Below are positions 30,972 through 43,193 of a stretch of DNA of 64,000 nucleotides, in pieces. Location of the stretch: the NCBI GenBank assembly GCA_012934845.2, contig WNNJ02001949.1, forward strand, positions 186,001-250,000, in the 5' to 3' direction. The stretch's first letter is position 1, and each line of letters starts with the position of its first letter. This stretch comes from Pomphorhynchus laevis. Lineage: Eukaryota > Acanthocephala > Palaeacanthocephala > Echinorhynchida > Pomphorhynchidae. The notes below the pieces were generated by a model that worked only from the letters and a program-made list of their open reading frames with translations, did not search any database and was not told where the DNA came from. The translations under genes were made by a program, and so were the position numbers.

Positions 30972-33900
30972 GTAAAAACATGAAGTACTTAAATTTTAAA
31001 AAACTCGATCTTTAGATACATTCACAGAATTCAAAATAGTCAATTGATTATTAATACTTATACATCATTATTAACATTGTAAGTAATCTATTTAAGTTTA
31101 AATAAAATATGTAGTCACAGTGATCTGATACCGAGTCTACGTATTTATAAATTGAAAAAGCTTAATAAAATTCAAATAATTAAATAATAAATAATAAATA
31201 ATTTTAAATATTTGATAATTGTTATATAAGTGTTTATTTAATTTATATCAAATTAAAATAAAAAATTGAAATTTTAAATAAAACTCAATGCTTGTGAATT
31301 GACTAATTTAAATCAGACGATGTATCAGAATAAGGATTAGAGGTCATCAGTAGGAACTTTTATTTGATCATGTTTTGGCCTCTGTTCCATCATCTGATGG
31401 AATTTGATTATCTAATATCTTAGTATAATACAAAGTATATTATTTATTATCCATAAAAATTTTCCGCTTAAGATTTTAAATATATTTAAATTTATTTTAA
31501 ATATATTTAGTTGAGAAGATTTTAGATTGCTTTACTATAACGATGATTTTATGTTTTAGTAGTAATTCAATTTAAAAATAAAATAATTACCTTATAATTA
31601 AATATTAAAAGCTCAAAAAAACGGTTAGTTATTACAATAAATAACTATAAATTGTAATTACAATGTAATGATAAAGTAAAAGAGAAATTTCAATATCGTT
31701 ATTAAGATAACAATAATGAAGATATCGCATTTGCAACTTAGCCTTTCAGTTTCAAATTGCTATTTAAAAATAACAATTTACATTTGTTTTTAATGTAATA
31801 ACAAATACAATGTGCACTTATAAAAAATTAGATTCAATAGAGTGAAAATATTCTTCGGTTATTACGCGACTCTTATTTTCACTTGTGTTTATATATTTTA
31901 TATTCAATTTAATTATTTTCTATTTCAATAAAAATAGATATCATTGTGGGATATTTTTGAACTTAATATTATTACACTACAATCTGTTTTATATACCACT
32001 AGTATACCACAAATTTACGTTGTAAATTTATATACACAAATTTATCACAGATTACGTGGCAGTATTCTTTAATGAATATCCACATAATGCTTACCTTTGT
32101 GAATCACTTTTCTCCTTAGAACTCATTTGATTTATTGGCAAAATGTCTTGCAGCGATATTTTCACTATTTCCATTTACGTATTAGTGATCGGTTATGTTC
32201 TTTATTGAAATTGTCATATACAATTTTTCTTTAGTCACAACACTTATCTCAAATTTCATGTTAAAAATTTCATGTTATACATTTTGTTAATATTTCATGA
32301 TATCGTTGAAATTGGTTTGCACTACTCATTTAATACCACTATACTTTATATTAAAGAAGAATTGTTAACAATTGATTAATTATTACTGTGATAAGTCAGT
32401 CCAATATAAATTGTAATCCCTGATTACAATTTATATTGTAATCAGGGATTACAATTTTTATCAATCATACGTTACTAAATTTATTAATTACTGATGTCTT
32501 TCTTTTTTGTTATAACAAATTAATTACGATTTTCAGTTATTTGATTTTCAGTGAACTTGTCGGTTTGCTTTATAATTTAGACGTTTGATTGATTGTGCTG
32601 AAATTCCGATTCTAAACTTTAAGAAAATAATATGGAATTTGTAAGATGATAAAGTAGCGATAGATGATTAGAGAGATTCTTTATTAGCAAACACGATAAT
32701 TAATGAGTAGATGACTTTTTAGAATTTTAGATATTTTCCCTTTTTCATTTTGATGTTTAATATTTAGAATATTTGATCACGTTCAATTTAAGCACGATCA
32801 TTTTACACCGAACAAATTCATTGCAGAAGGAGCGGCGAAAGTGACGAATTTGTAATATGTTTTGCTCGTTGCTCTTTATAATTTACAAATAATAAGGATA
32901 ATTATAATAAATTTATATTTTTAAATAAAAAACATATTATTTTTAATTAAAACAATTTATTTAAAGTACATTAAATATTATGGCAATAACTTAAATATGG
33001 ATAATTGTAGAATACTCTTGATTTTTGCAAACGACTGAATTATACTTCCATTCGAGATTAAACATATATTCTTTTAGATTATCAACATAAAATGTAATCA
33101 TATTAAAATGCAATTCATAAAAAGTAGTTTAAAAGTTCGTTGTTTTATTCAATACACTTTTTCAATAGCATAAATCGTTTTTATTGTTTCAATTATAAAT
33201 AAATTTAAAACGAATTTATTTCAATACTGATTTGAAACCTTTAAGCTTTTACCTTTCGCCTGTTAGCAACAAATTTAGGTTGAACTACTTTTGCAGTTAT
33301 TTAACTATTTTTAAATTTTAGAATCAATATAACTTTCTATTAGCTGTTCTTTGTAAAACATTTAATTTTAAAGCAATTTTATTTTTGATAGATTTTATTA
33401 AATCATTACTTCTTTAATAATCAGATGTCAATTAATATTCAAAAACAATTTTATTTATTTTAATTATTCACAAACTTGACAGATTTTTAAAACGTTATCT
33501 AGTAGGAACATTTCTGAAAAACAGCTATCGTGTTTTACCGTTGTTATATTAGGAGTAAAGTCAGTTGTTTCTTAACTTTTTGTGATAAACATATTCTGAA
33601 GACTCGTACATTCACCATAGAATATCTTGGGAGTATCAACAAAATTCATTTCAATTGCAATAATAAATGAATTTGTAAAATTAATATATTTCTAATAAAT
33701 AATGGTTCGCATTAGTTAATAAAAGGAATTAATATTAATTTAATATTTTTCATGTCGTCTAAAATGACGACAAAATTCCGTAAATCAACAAAGTGTCATT
33801 TCTATTTGTCAATCGATACCGATCATCGCTGCAAAATCGGGGCAGGATGATATGTTTGTTTTTAAAATGTCATGATTGATTTTTTACTTTATCTTCATCA

Positions 33901-34949
33901 GTTCAAGTTGGTCTTTCTCCGCAGATATTTAACCTTTTTAAACTTATAAATTAGAGTAATTTTCTCAACTGTTACTTGTATAACATTAAATCTCAAAGAA
34001 ATTTAAAATATTGTGTTAAATTTAATTAAATTTAATTATCTTAAATTTAATGTTATATTTGAAGTTAATAATAAAAATTTAAAATTGAGTTTTAAATTGT
34101 CGATGCTCATTTGCAAATTATGATTATCTGATGTGAATAGCCTTTTGATGTAAGCCTACATGATGTTCATTCGTATAAATCCCTCTTCTCCTTAGACTTT
34201 ATTTCATATAATTTATTAAAATCGTCTTTCAGTGATAATTCCACTATTTCCATTTACTGATTATGGATCATCATCTTTATATTATCGTGTCATCATACGA
34301 TATAATTCGATGATTATCATTTTGAAAACCAGATAAAGACTGAAATTGTAAAACTGTTCCAAATATTTTAATTATATACAAATATGATATAAACTATTTA
34401 AACGTTATCAAGTAACGTTTCATTATCCGAAAATGTTAAATATAAACAGGCAAGTCAATAATTATGTAAATCTAGCAGTCGAATCTTATGTAATACGTTC
34501 GTGAACTTAGCAATTCAACGTCTAGGCATTAAATTAATTGTATATGAACTATAATTTAATTTTTTTTATAAAATATTTGCTCATAAAATGAATATGTGCA
34601 TCTCTATAATGGAGATAATGGACATCTCAAATAATTGTTGCTAAATCTAGGCAAAAGAATATACTAAATTAATTTTGATGTTTATTTATATGATCATTTC
34701 AATAATCGTAATTAACTAAAGATTATAAAAATAATTTTTAGATAATTTAAATAATTTATATTAATTTATAATTTAAAAATATGTACCCAAATGATACTAA
34801 TAATTATTGCTTATTTACTAGTTAATAAAGTTCTACAAATATTTATTGTTAACGATTATCTAACGATTATTTAATGATTATTATGAACGTATAGATAATC
34901 TAACGTTGAATATTTTGTTAATTTCCTTAAATTATTTATATTCTTTTAG
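30972..34949. other. Long AT-rich intron
   Basis: I find no exon, RNA gene or clear mobile element in this stretch of about 4 kb other than the long perfect hairpin at 32407-32458. The composition is uniformly AT-rich, with short TTTAAATATA-type runs. Confidence 0.45.
32407..32458. repeat. Near-perfect palindrome, stem over 20 bp
   Basis: ATTGTAATCCCTGATTACAA is followed, after a few A/T bases, by its reverse complement TTGTAATCAGGGATTACAAT. Each arm is itself partly palindromic (TGTAATC with GATTACA). The TGTAATCCCTGATTACA unit could be a MITE end or a recombination product. Confidence 0.75.
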
Positions 34950-35012
34950 AACCTTTTTCGGTGTAAAAAATTTGATATTCGATTCTCGCGGATTTGCATC
35001 ATTGAACTATAT
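34950..35012 (+). CDS. LRR gene, degenerate repeat exon (predicted)
   Basis: TTCTTTTAG precedes 63 nt in LRR-gene phase, followed by GTAAGT. It encodes TFFGVKNLIFDSRGFASLNY and the start of Met. The pattern FGVxxL followed by F and LNY suits a shortened LRR, and FGV recurs in the candidate exons at 36090 and 41307. Both splice sites are strong. Confidence 0.5.
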
Positions 35013-36089
35013 GTAAGTTTTTTATATTTATCTTAATATATTTTAAATTCAAATTTTGCATGTTTAAGTCGATTTAAAATTTCGTATATTTTTATCGATC
35101 AATTCATTTTTTAAACTTTTTGATCTATAAAAATTTATCAAGAAATATTCGTTCTTTAATTTTATATTAATGTGAGCTTTCAATATAATTTATATTTATA
35201 TTGTTTTAAAATTTTAATGTCATATTTTAATTTATTAATTTAACTTTTTTCAGAGATTTAAATTTTAGTCTTTGATCTTTAAAGTTTTTTATTCTTATTG
35301 TATGAATTTAAATGTTTACCTATTATGTATACGAAAAGATGATCACCGATAAATAGCTATACTGATGTCATGTTTCCTAATAATTTTATGTTTTAGAAAA
35401 CTGTCTAAATATGGAATAAGCTATATTCATTTCCCGCTCATGTAATCGTGATTTATCCTCTTAATTAATTATCTTTTGATGTGCTTTTAAGAATAATTGC
35501 AAACACAAGTTTAGCTTGCTCAAGTTTAAGACAGATCCGTGGACACGAATACGTAAATTTTATGTGAGCTAACTTTCTCGAAATCAGTTTGTATCATAAA
35601 AATGCTAAATTCTGATTTTATGTTCAGATTTTGCGAATCAAAAATTGTTAATAACGCTACGAAAGAAATATGTAGCATAAATCAAGAATAACAGAAATAA
35701 TAATTTATAATTTATTGTGTAACTATTATTGAATTTCACTAATTTTAATATATGCTAATTTTTAATTAAAAATTTAGTTAAAACCTAATCGAATAAAAAA
35801 TTTAATTAAAAGTTTTTATTTTAATTTAATAAATCTTAAACAATATGATATGCATTATAGACAATAGTCAAATGTACTACATGAATTTCGGCTTGCTTTT
35901 ACTAATCATTTATTAATATATATATGTTGTTAATAATAAATAATAAAATAATATAAATAATATAAAAATTTGTATCACTAGATTTCGGTTGTGGATGTTT
36001 TATCACAATATATTGTGTGCCACATGCTTATTTTACAGTTTATTTGTGTGCTGATGATTTATCATAAACTGCCCTTCTTATCTATGCAG
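35013..36089. other. AT-rich intron
   Basis: No feature was recognised in this interval. Confidence 0.4.
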
Positions 36090-36146
36090 CAAGTTTGGCG
36101 TAACAGAAACCTACAACTTTGTGGAGTATCAAAATACTAAAATTGT
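36090..36146 (+). CDS. LRR gene, short candidate exon
   Basis: TATGCAG precedes 57 nt in LRR-gene phase, followed by GTGAAG. It encodes KFGVTETYNFVEYQNTKI plus split codons at each end. A donor two bases earlier (GTGTGA) is also possible but would break the phase. The FGV motif links it to its neighbours at 34950 and 41307. Evidence is limited to splice sites, phase and that motif. Confidence 0.35.
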
Positions 36147-36911
36147 GTGAAGTGAAAATTTTACAGAATTAAAAAACGTAATTTTCGGATATCGGTTTCA
36201 AGACAAGGTGTAAATTTTACGTTTCTTTCAACTATTTAAAACAACTAAGCTCAATTAGCAGAAAAATATAAACTTATAATAAAGAACCCTTAATTTATTT
36301 CTAGATAAATGATTCTATCAAACGATAAAGAATTATTGTTTGTGTTTTACTGAGATCATGCAATTATCTTCAATTTATTTAAAATTATAATTTAAATTAC
36401 AATATAATTACAAATTTTTAATTACAATTTTAAATTTCATTTAAAATGCATATTAGCCTATTCGCGGGAACCGTGTAATAAGTTAATAAAAATTTATTAG
36501 TTCAAATTATAATATAATTTTTATTATAATTAAATTGTAAAAGTATATCTTTTAATTGTATTTATTTTTATTTTATTTTTTATTTTTTATTATACTAATT
36601 AATTAATATTTTAAAATATTAATTTATTAATATTATAATATTAATAATATTATAATACTTTATAATATTATTAATATAAATAATATAATATAATATATTA
36701 TAATATTTATAATATATTATAAAATAATACTTTATAATATTAATATTATAAAGTATTAATAAAATATTATCATTGATAAATGATTATGGCGACTTAAGCC
36801 TTTCGGCATGTGGCCGAATACAAAAAATGTACATAGACAATTATTATTAATAATTGATACAATAATTTATTTTAGTTTATTTTATCCTAGGTTCATATGT
36901 AATGCTTTTAA
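36147..36911. other. AT-rich intron with a low-complexity run
   Basis: A low-complexity ATTATAATATTA stretch lies at 36590-36775. No exon was seen. Confidence 0.5.
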
Positions 36912-37854
36912 ATGTACATTAAAACCATTTTTGTTTATACGAATAAAATACTCAAAATAATTAAAGCACACTTCAAGAAATATTGTAAGGTAATCGAAAT
37001 TAATACTGGTATAAAACACTACTTCAGTATTAATTCTACAAAAGAATTTTTAGAAAACACAAAAGGAATAAATTTTCAGAATATAAATATGTACGATTTT
37101 AGTACGCTTTATACCAATCTAGATTTAGTAGATATTAAAGAAGCGTTAGTAAAATTAATTAATCTTATATTCGGAAAAAGATATACATGTATATGTTACA
37201 ATAATTATAACACCTATCTAACAAAAATTAAACCATCAAGTAAATATAAATATATGGATAAAATTGAATTAATAGAATTTTTAAATATGTTGATAAATCA
37301 AAATTATTTAAAAGTAGGGACATCTATATTTAGACAAGTAAAAGGTGTTCCAATTAGTGGTAATATTAGCCCAATTATAGCTGACTTGTTTTTAAGCTTT
37401 ATAGAATATGAATTTGTTCATAACTGTGTAAAAACTATATCTAAACAATATAAATATATGAAATATATGTTTCGATACATTGATGATATATGTGTATTTA
37501 ATTCTAATAATTTTTATTCAATTAGTGAACAAATTTATCCAGAAAGCCTTATTCTTAACAAAACCAATATTAATGATAAAGAAGGTGTATATCTAGATAT
37601 GAACATTAAATTAACATTAACTAAAACTACTTTTAATTTATATCGTAAAGATGACATTTAAATTTACAAGAAACATATTTTTGCATGAGCATTCATGCAT
37701 ACCATATAATATAAAATATAATACATTAAATAATGAAATTTTAAGAATTGCAACAATATGTAATGATATTGGCTTTCTTCAAAATCATTTAAATAATTTA
37801 ATAGATACATATTTTAAACTAGGTTACTATAAAAATAACATCAAGCAAAAATAG
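36912..37854 (+). pseudogene. Penelope-like reverse transcriptase
   Basis: The 249-codon frame (36912-37661) contains MYDFSTLYTNL (motif A region), FRQVKGVPISGNISPIIAD (motif B region), RYIDDICVFN (catalytic YIDD) and YLDMNIKL. All are in the order and spacing of Penelope-like RTs. A second, overlapping frame (37651-37854) carries the following region with HEHSCIP and FKLGYYKN. No GIY-YIG domain follows, and the N-terminal part is missing. Codon use is extremely AT-rich, unlike the Jockey-like LINEs, so this copy has drifted with its surroundings or belongs to an old lineage. It is broken. Confidence 0.8.
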
Positions 37855-38090
37855 AAAAAATATATATCAACAAAATATTATTAAAAAAATTTAAACTCTT
37901 AAGCGAAACATTTTATGAATGGATAATAAATATTATAAAATGTAATTGAATAAAGGACACTAGATAATCAAATTTTATTACATGCAATACGTTATTAGCA
38001 TGTATTTGCTCCCCCCGATGCTATGTTGAGTCAAGTCGAATAGCACATACCTGGCTAGCACAACAGTTCCTCTATGATGACCTCTAATTT
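37855..38090 (+). repeat. 3' end of the Penelope-like element
   Basis: This continues from the RT copy. ACTAGATAATC and AGCATGTATTTG are shared with later fragments at 39820-40020 and 40620-40920, which marks them as the element's 3' region. It ends near TGATGACCTCTAAT, and a similar TTGACCTCTA string ends the 40.6-kb fragment. Confidence 0.55.
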
Positions 38091-39537
38091 ATTAAATTAG
38101 CGTAACAATTTAAATTAATACTAATTAAATTTAAGGTATTATTTAAAATTAATTCTAAATATATGATAAAATATTTTAATTTATAAATTATTAAGTTATT
38201 ATATTTATTTACTTGACAACGACGAGTTATAAAATTTTTTGTGACTTTCAATTGTTTACAATTGTTTAAATCAAGCCGGCCATATTCCAGCAATTAAATT
38301 TTATTTTAAGCGCATCAGGCAGGAACTATGAATAACCCAATGGAATTTATAAAAAATAATATTAAAATAACATAATATTAATAATATAGTATTAAAAAAT
38401 AAGATGTAACTGATGACCTCTTATTATTCATATAATATGACATCGTATTATTCCTATAAATTGTCTTTTATTTATTGAATAAATGTTTATTGTTAAATGA
38501 TATAAATATAAATTGTATAAAATCATATATTATATATTATTATATTTTTTTTGTACTTGATAGCATATTGCTTATTATATATTATATATATTTAATATTA
38601 TATTATACATAATATATATTATGTATTAATATATTATATATATTATAGATTATTTATTATATATTATATCTTATATAATATTATACATTATTAATATAAA
38701 TTGTTTTATTTCAATTCATATAGTCAATTTATATAAATTGACTTTTATTTAAAGCTTCAATTTTTAATTTTTACTTAATATAAATATAAATTGTATAAAA
38801 TCATACATTATTATTTATTATTTATATTTATTGTCATTTATATATAGTATAGCATACGTAGATACAATTATATGATCTCATCATATTACGTCACTATTTG
38901 CATAATCAATTAATGCCAATATAATCGTAAATTATAAAATTATGGCTGCTGTACGTTATGTAAGATTTCAAAAAAGTTTATTTGTGTATATAACTATCAT
39001 GATGTGTGTGGAATATTTGGTTTCGCTTTTAAACCGCTTACAGCATTTTTATTTTATCTCGGATGTTTTTATTTTCTTTCAAAAGTGCGCTTTTAATTGT
39101 TCGGTTTCCAAAATAATTTTCCGCGTTTTACACTTACATATTTTGTTTGCAATGTGAAACCCATATACACAGTAATAAACAAATTGAATTTCATAATAAA
39201 AATTATTAAATAAAATTACTATAAAGTTTTGTAAATTGATTATGATTTAAATTCTTTAAATTAAATTATTTAATTATTTTGTACAATTAGTAGTAGCTGG
39301 TTTTACATAATTATCAAAAGCAAAATAAATTACACAAAACAATAGCAAATCAATTACTGTATTACGTATTCATAAAATAAGGATAACAATATGGAATTCA
39401 TTAAGTATCCCTTAAATAAGCACAATACATTTAAATAAGTCTTTAGATTTAAATGTATTCGTTATTTATCACACTATGAGAGTAATCCTATGTTTGAAAT
39501 TTTTATGTCAATTAAATTAACAAACAGAGAACATTTT
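38091..39537. other. AT-rich sequence with (TA)-rich runs
   Basis: TATATTATATATTA-type low complexity fills 38340-38710. A 71-codon frame at 38942-39157 encodes a hydrophobic peptide but shows no motif and no splice context, so I do not call it. Nothing else was seen. Confidence 0.4.
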
Positions 39538-40612
39538 GCAATCGTCTGTCTTTTGTTAATCTAGGACATGTCATTAGCATATGATATGCCATGGATTGAA
39601 AATTTATATATTTTATATTACATAAAATTTACTCTAAACCTAATAAAAATTACATATTTTGAACTTTTTCGTAAAAGTAGACAATGTATATTTTCTTATA
39701 TTGGCAAGCTATTTAGTCATTTTTGCAGATTACGATGGAACCTAGCTAATTCACAAATCAATAAAATTAACAAATCCTAAATAGCTAAAATCACTACCGT
39801 TTTATGAAAACCGTTAAAATATTATTGAAAATAAATTTAAACACTTAAGTGGCAAATCTTTACGGATTGATAGTAAATAATATACTTTGTGTTAGAATAA
39901 GATACTATATAATTAAAGTTCAACAGATGAAATACGTTTTTAACACGTATTTGATAACAAGTTGTTATTGCACTTTGTTTTGCACTTGGCATTGATTTTG
40001 TTTTGAGGAATTGGGGCTGAAACCTGATAACAAAGAAGTTCCCTCTTAATTTAATCAACATCACGCATCTTTTAATCATCTTCGTCAAAATGTCTTTTGT
40101 TAATCTGGGACAGAGGTGACCAACACTTTTCGATGAAGCGCCAATTTCCCTTTCAGAGAATATCAAATGCGTCAATTTTTTGTTGCAAGAACCTATACAT
40201 TTTTCAAATATTTGCCCTTTTAAATCAAAAATGTTGAAAAATATAACTTTGTTTTCATTAATAAGTAAAGTTAAAAAGATAATGCGCCATCGTGCATCGT
40301 CCAATGCGCAACATGTGGCGCATGCGCCCTGAGTTGGCCACCTCTGATCTAGGGCATGGATTGAAATTTTAAATATTTTATATTAAATCAAATTTACTCT
40401 GAACCTAATTAAAATATTGAACATATTAATGTTAATATTAACATATTGAACTTTTTCGTAAAAGTAGACAATGTATATTTTCTTATATTAACAAAGCTAT
40501 TTAGTCATTTTTGCAGATTACGATGGAACCTAGCTAATTCACAAATCAATAAAATTAACAAACTCTAAATAGTTAAAATCACTACCGTTTTATGAAAACC
40601 GTTAAATTATTA
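39538..40612 (+). repeat. Direct duplication of about 290 bp, second copy holding a MITE
   Basis: Copy one is at 39538-39825 and copy two at about 40090-40612, sharing TCTTTTGTTAATCT, AACTTTTTCGTAAAAGTAG and ACTACCGTTTTATGAAAACC. The second copy is split by a 236-bp MITE at 40111-40346. Both copies lead into Penelope 3'-end sequence (39826 and 40613 onward), so the pair is probably two insertions or a tandem copy of one composite repeat. Confidence 0.75.
40111..40346. mobile_element. hAT-like MITE
   Basis: The terminal inverted repeats are CAGAGGTGACCAAC on the left and, inverted, CAGAGGTGGCCAAC on the right. The flanking 8-mers ATCTGGGA and ATCTAGGG look like a slightly diverged 8-bp target-site duplication, as hAT elements make. 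The empty site is visible in the duplicated sequence at 39560-39570 (ATCTAGGACATG). At 236 bp it carries no transposase. Its right end is GC-rich with several GCGC strings. Confidence 0.8.
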
Positions 40613-40930
40613 AATAGATGGATATTTTAAACTAGGTTACTATAAAAATAACATCAAACAGAAAATAGTAAAATATATAAATCATTACAATAATATAAAG
40701 AATAAATTTAAACTCGTAAATGGCAAATCTTTACGGATTGATAGTAAATAATATACTTTGTATTATAATAAGATACTAGATAATCCAATTTAATCAGAGG
40801 AATACTTCCTTAGCACGTATTTGGCCTCGCTGCTATTTTGCAATGAAAAAATAGGCGCCGAAACTTGATATTGACCTCTAATCCTAACTCTGATTAACAT
40901 CCCAGTTCCTTTTGTTGACCTCTATTAATT
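40613..40930 (+). repeat. Penelope-like 3' end fragment
   Basis: ACTAGGTTACTATAAAAATA at 40629-40648 matches 37818-37837 in the RT-bearing copy and is followed by the shared TCTTTACGGATTGATAGTAA (also at 39854-39873). Near 40850-40870 is TGAAAAAATAGGCGCCGAAAC, and the 39.8-kb copy has TTGGGGCTGAAACCTGATA at the same place. The fragment contains no coding sequence beyond the last few RT codons. Confidence 0.65.
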
Positions 40931-41192
40931 TATAGATATTTTAAAAAAAAATTAAGAAAACATTTGTAAATTGCGAGCTGAGTAGTTTCGACTTTGACAA
41001 ATTGCACTGAAATAACGAACATTTATTTCTCTTAATTCTATCTAAAAGAGTAAATATTATGCTGATCATCCTAATTTTACACTAATTTCAAAACCGTTTT
41101 AGAAAACCGTTTTAGTCAAAAACTATTGCACAAAATTTGCAGTACTTTGAAAAAATACGCAATGTTGAAAATTTCAAACATTTTTTATTTAG
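40931..41192. other. AT-rich intron
   Basis: No feature was recognised here. Confidence 0.35.
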
Positions 41193-41258
41193 ACGTATTG
41201 AGGGCACAGAGAATAAAAATCTAATGAACCTTCTTTATTTTAGGTCTCTCAAAAAATT
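41193..41258 (+). CDS. LRR gene, degenerate repeat exon (predicted)
   Basis: TTTATTTAG precedes 66 nt in LRR-gene phase, followed by GTAAGT. It encodes RIEGTENKNLMNLLYFRSLK plus K and the start of Leu. A second acceptor inside (TATTTTAG before 41244) would leave a 15-nt exon in the same phase, so the left border is ambiguous. The next exon follows after 48 nt, the same minimal intron length as elsewhere in this gene. Confidence 0.45.
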
Positions 41259-41306
41259 GTAAGTTTTGATATTATACTTTTTAAATCAACTTTATTTTTC
41301 TAAAAG

Positions 41307-41364
41307 GCACCTTTTCGGAGTGAAATTAAATGAAGTATACATTCCCAATAGTATTCGTGATCTT
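41307..41364 (+). CDS. LRR gene, candidate exon with changed phase
   Basis: After CTAAAAG come 58 nt ending at GTAAGG. It encodes HLFGVKLNEVYIPNSIRDL after the completed leucine codon. The FGVKL motif and regular leucine/isoleucine spacing resemble an LRR. Unlike the other exons it ends between codons, which fits the next candidate exon at 42975, which also starts between codons. The acceptor is weak (AAAAG). Confidence 0.38.
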
Positions 41365-41880
41365 GTAAGGTTAGCTAACTACAACCATTTTTGCTTAATT
41401 GAATTTTAATGTGAAAAATAATCAGGTGATTGTTAATAATATTGAAAAATGATGAGGCTAAATCACACAAGGTGTTTTCTCAGTAGAAATAGGCTATCAT
41501 TCCTTTATGATTATCATTTTTTATGATTATTTAAAACAAGTAATAACACAATGTGATTTCCCTGCAGAAAGCAGCTACAGTATTATCTTTAAATTCTTCC
41601 AATTTCATACACCCTGAATAACATCATGTTAGCTTTTGACCTGACATATTGGTATTGATGTTGCTTTTTACGCACGGACTCAATAGAATTCGAGCGTTGT
41701 CAGGGCTGTGTACTGTCGTGGAGAGGTCTTATAAATATTGTCTCGATAAGGGAAGCATTTGAAATTGCATTCATTTTTTGATTTATAGTCAAATCGGTAA
41801 ACTATATGCTTTGCTTTTAGATGTACTCGGAATTTAACAACATTTTTATTACTTTAAATCATATTATGAATGATTTATAT
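41365..41880. other. Intron sequence
   Basis: I see no exon here. There is a somewhat GC-richer stretch at 41630-41760 (GAGCGTTGTCAGGGCTGTGT and following) that matches nothing else in the window. Confidence 0.35.
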
Positions 41881-41889
41881 TCATAATTG

Positions 41890-42324
41890 CTTTAATGGCA
41901 CCAACGACATATTTTCCTATTTTATTTGGATCATAAGATTCACATGATATATTTGATATATTTCACCTAATACTAATCTGAATCGGTGCTGATGATGTTT
42001 CTTAATGTGGATACTTTCTACTATTTGAGTTTTTCTTACGTACAAGTAGGTGATTTGACATTTAAAAGAAGCCACGATACCCTCTTATTATTACTCAATT
42101 CCAATTTCTATTGACTGCAATTGAACAACCGGACTTATCAGAAGACTGCATCGGTGTTGCTACGTTTAAAACACTAGTTCCAACTTTAGATTTAAACCTA
42201 GATTCTTTCATAGGTTTGAGTAACGCCTTACCGACTAGTATAACATTCCGTTACATCTGCAAATTTATTAATATATGAAATCAACTTTGCCATTAATTTC
42301 AGATATCGCATTCACAAGATGACG
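41890..42324 (+). repeat. Two repeat blocks also found at 50250-50475
   Basis: Block B (about 41893-42015: GGCACCAACGACATATTTT, ATCATAAGATTCACATG) and block A (42189-42324: AGATTTAAACCTAGATTCTT, ATCTGCAAATTTATTAATAT) both recur near 50.3 kb, but in the order A then B. This suggests a tandem or rearranged repeat of unknown family. A LINE fragment follows directly after block A at 42319. Confidence 0.65.
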
Positions 42325-42666
42325 TCAATTGCATACATTTTATACAGTGTCCGTAGAAACCTCGACGTCAAATCGACAGCTATTTTAATCTCCAGCCCTT
42401 TCATGCCTCGTCTAGAATATTGCTTAGGTCTTCTCGTAAACTGTCCAGCATATCAATTTCACTATCTACAAAGGATTCTGCACATGGCTGCTAGGGTCAT
42501 CTTCCGCCTTCGCAAGTACGACCACATCTCCAACACCCTCCGCATCCTTAACTGGCTCGACATTCCGAGGATCGGAAGCCATATTTTCATTGAAAAGATT
42601 CTTAACAATTTCTTATTTTATCGAATAATAAATTTTAAAGACATTTCGTATGTTTCCAAGATTTAA
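42319..42666 (+). pseudogene. L2/CR1-like LINE, RT C-terminal fragment
   Basis: The 115-codon frame contains FMPRLEYCLGLLVN, then YLQRILHMAARVIFRLRKYD and LNWLDIPRIG. This corresponds to the conserved tail after the RT palm in CR1/L2-type LINEs (LQxxxNxAxRxI, then a Leu-Trp-Leu box). It matches the better-preserved pieces at 45958-46362 and 61415-62115 (RVLFRLRRFDH). It breaks off where AT-rich sequence begins at about 42640. Confidence 0.75.
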
Positions 42667-42974
42667 AGACGTAGTTTATATTATAAAATATAATATAAGG
42701 ATTATATTATTATAATATGTTATAATAATATTATTATATATTATTATATTATATATAATAATATATTTATATTATTATTTAGATTATATTACCTTTTATT
42801 GCTTAATAACAATTTTACGTTTCTTTTGCGTTTCGGTAACTTTCCCTCAGTTTCTAAATTTTTAATTCAATTTTGTTTACATAACTTTTTATATATTATG
42901 ATATTCAAATCATTTGATAATGTTTAATTTAAATTATTAACGAAATGTCGTTTCTATTTTGACTTTACATCTAG
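42667..42974. other. AT-rich run and intron
   Basis: A TTATAATATTATTA low-complexity stretch lies at 42667-42790, followed by plain AT-rich sequence up to the acceptor at 42974. Confidence 0.5.
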
Positions 42975-43193
42975 CGTACATATTTAAGCGATAAAAATGT
43001 TGGTGACACAATCCGGACGAAAGTATTTGACTATTATGACAATTTTACAGCCTTTGGTAAAGGTACAGATACTATAGCTTGCCCTAAGAAAGATAAAGCC
43101 AAACCGAATGTATTAACTGTGAACGGGAATCAATTCTCTGTTATCAGCACAATTATCAATTATGGGGATAATTCAAACTTGGAGTGCATTAAA
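42975..43193 (+). CDS. Unrecognised exon, possibly 3' part of the LRR gene
   Basis: TTTACATCTAG precedes an open 219-nt exon (73 codons, complete codons at both ends), followed by GTATGG. It encodes RTYLSDKNVGDTIRTKVFDY at its start, FGKGTDTIACPKKDK in the middle and DNSNLECIK at its end. Codon use is balanced and not as AT-rich as chance frames here. Two cysteines and a likely N-glycosylation site (DNFT) suit an extracellular segment. Its phase agrees with the candidate exon ending at 41364, so it may continue the LRR protein, but no homology was recognised. Confidence 0.5.

Noticed and set aside
36590-36775. ATTATAATATTA runs (also 38340-38710 and 42667-42790) as satellite DNA
   Set aside because: No fixed repeat unit could be made out; treated as low complexity only.
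38942-39157. 71-codon hydrophobic frame
   Set aside because: AT-rich DNA gives many Phe/Ile/Leu-rich chance frames; there is no splice site, motif or second copy.
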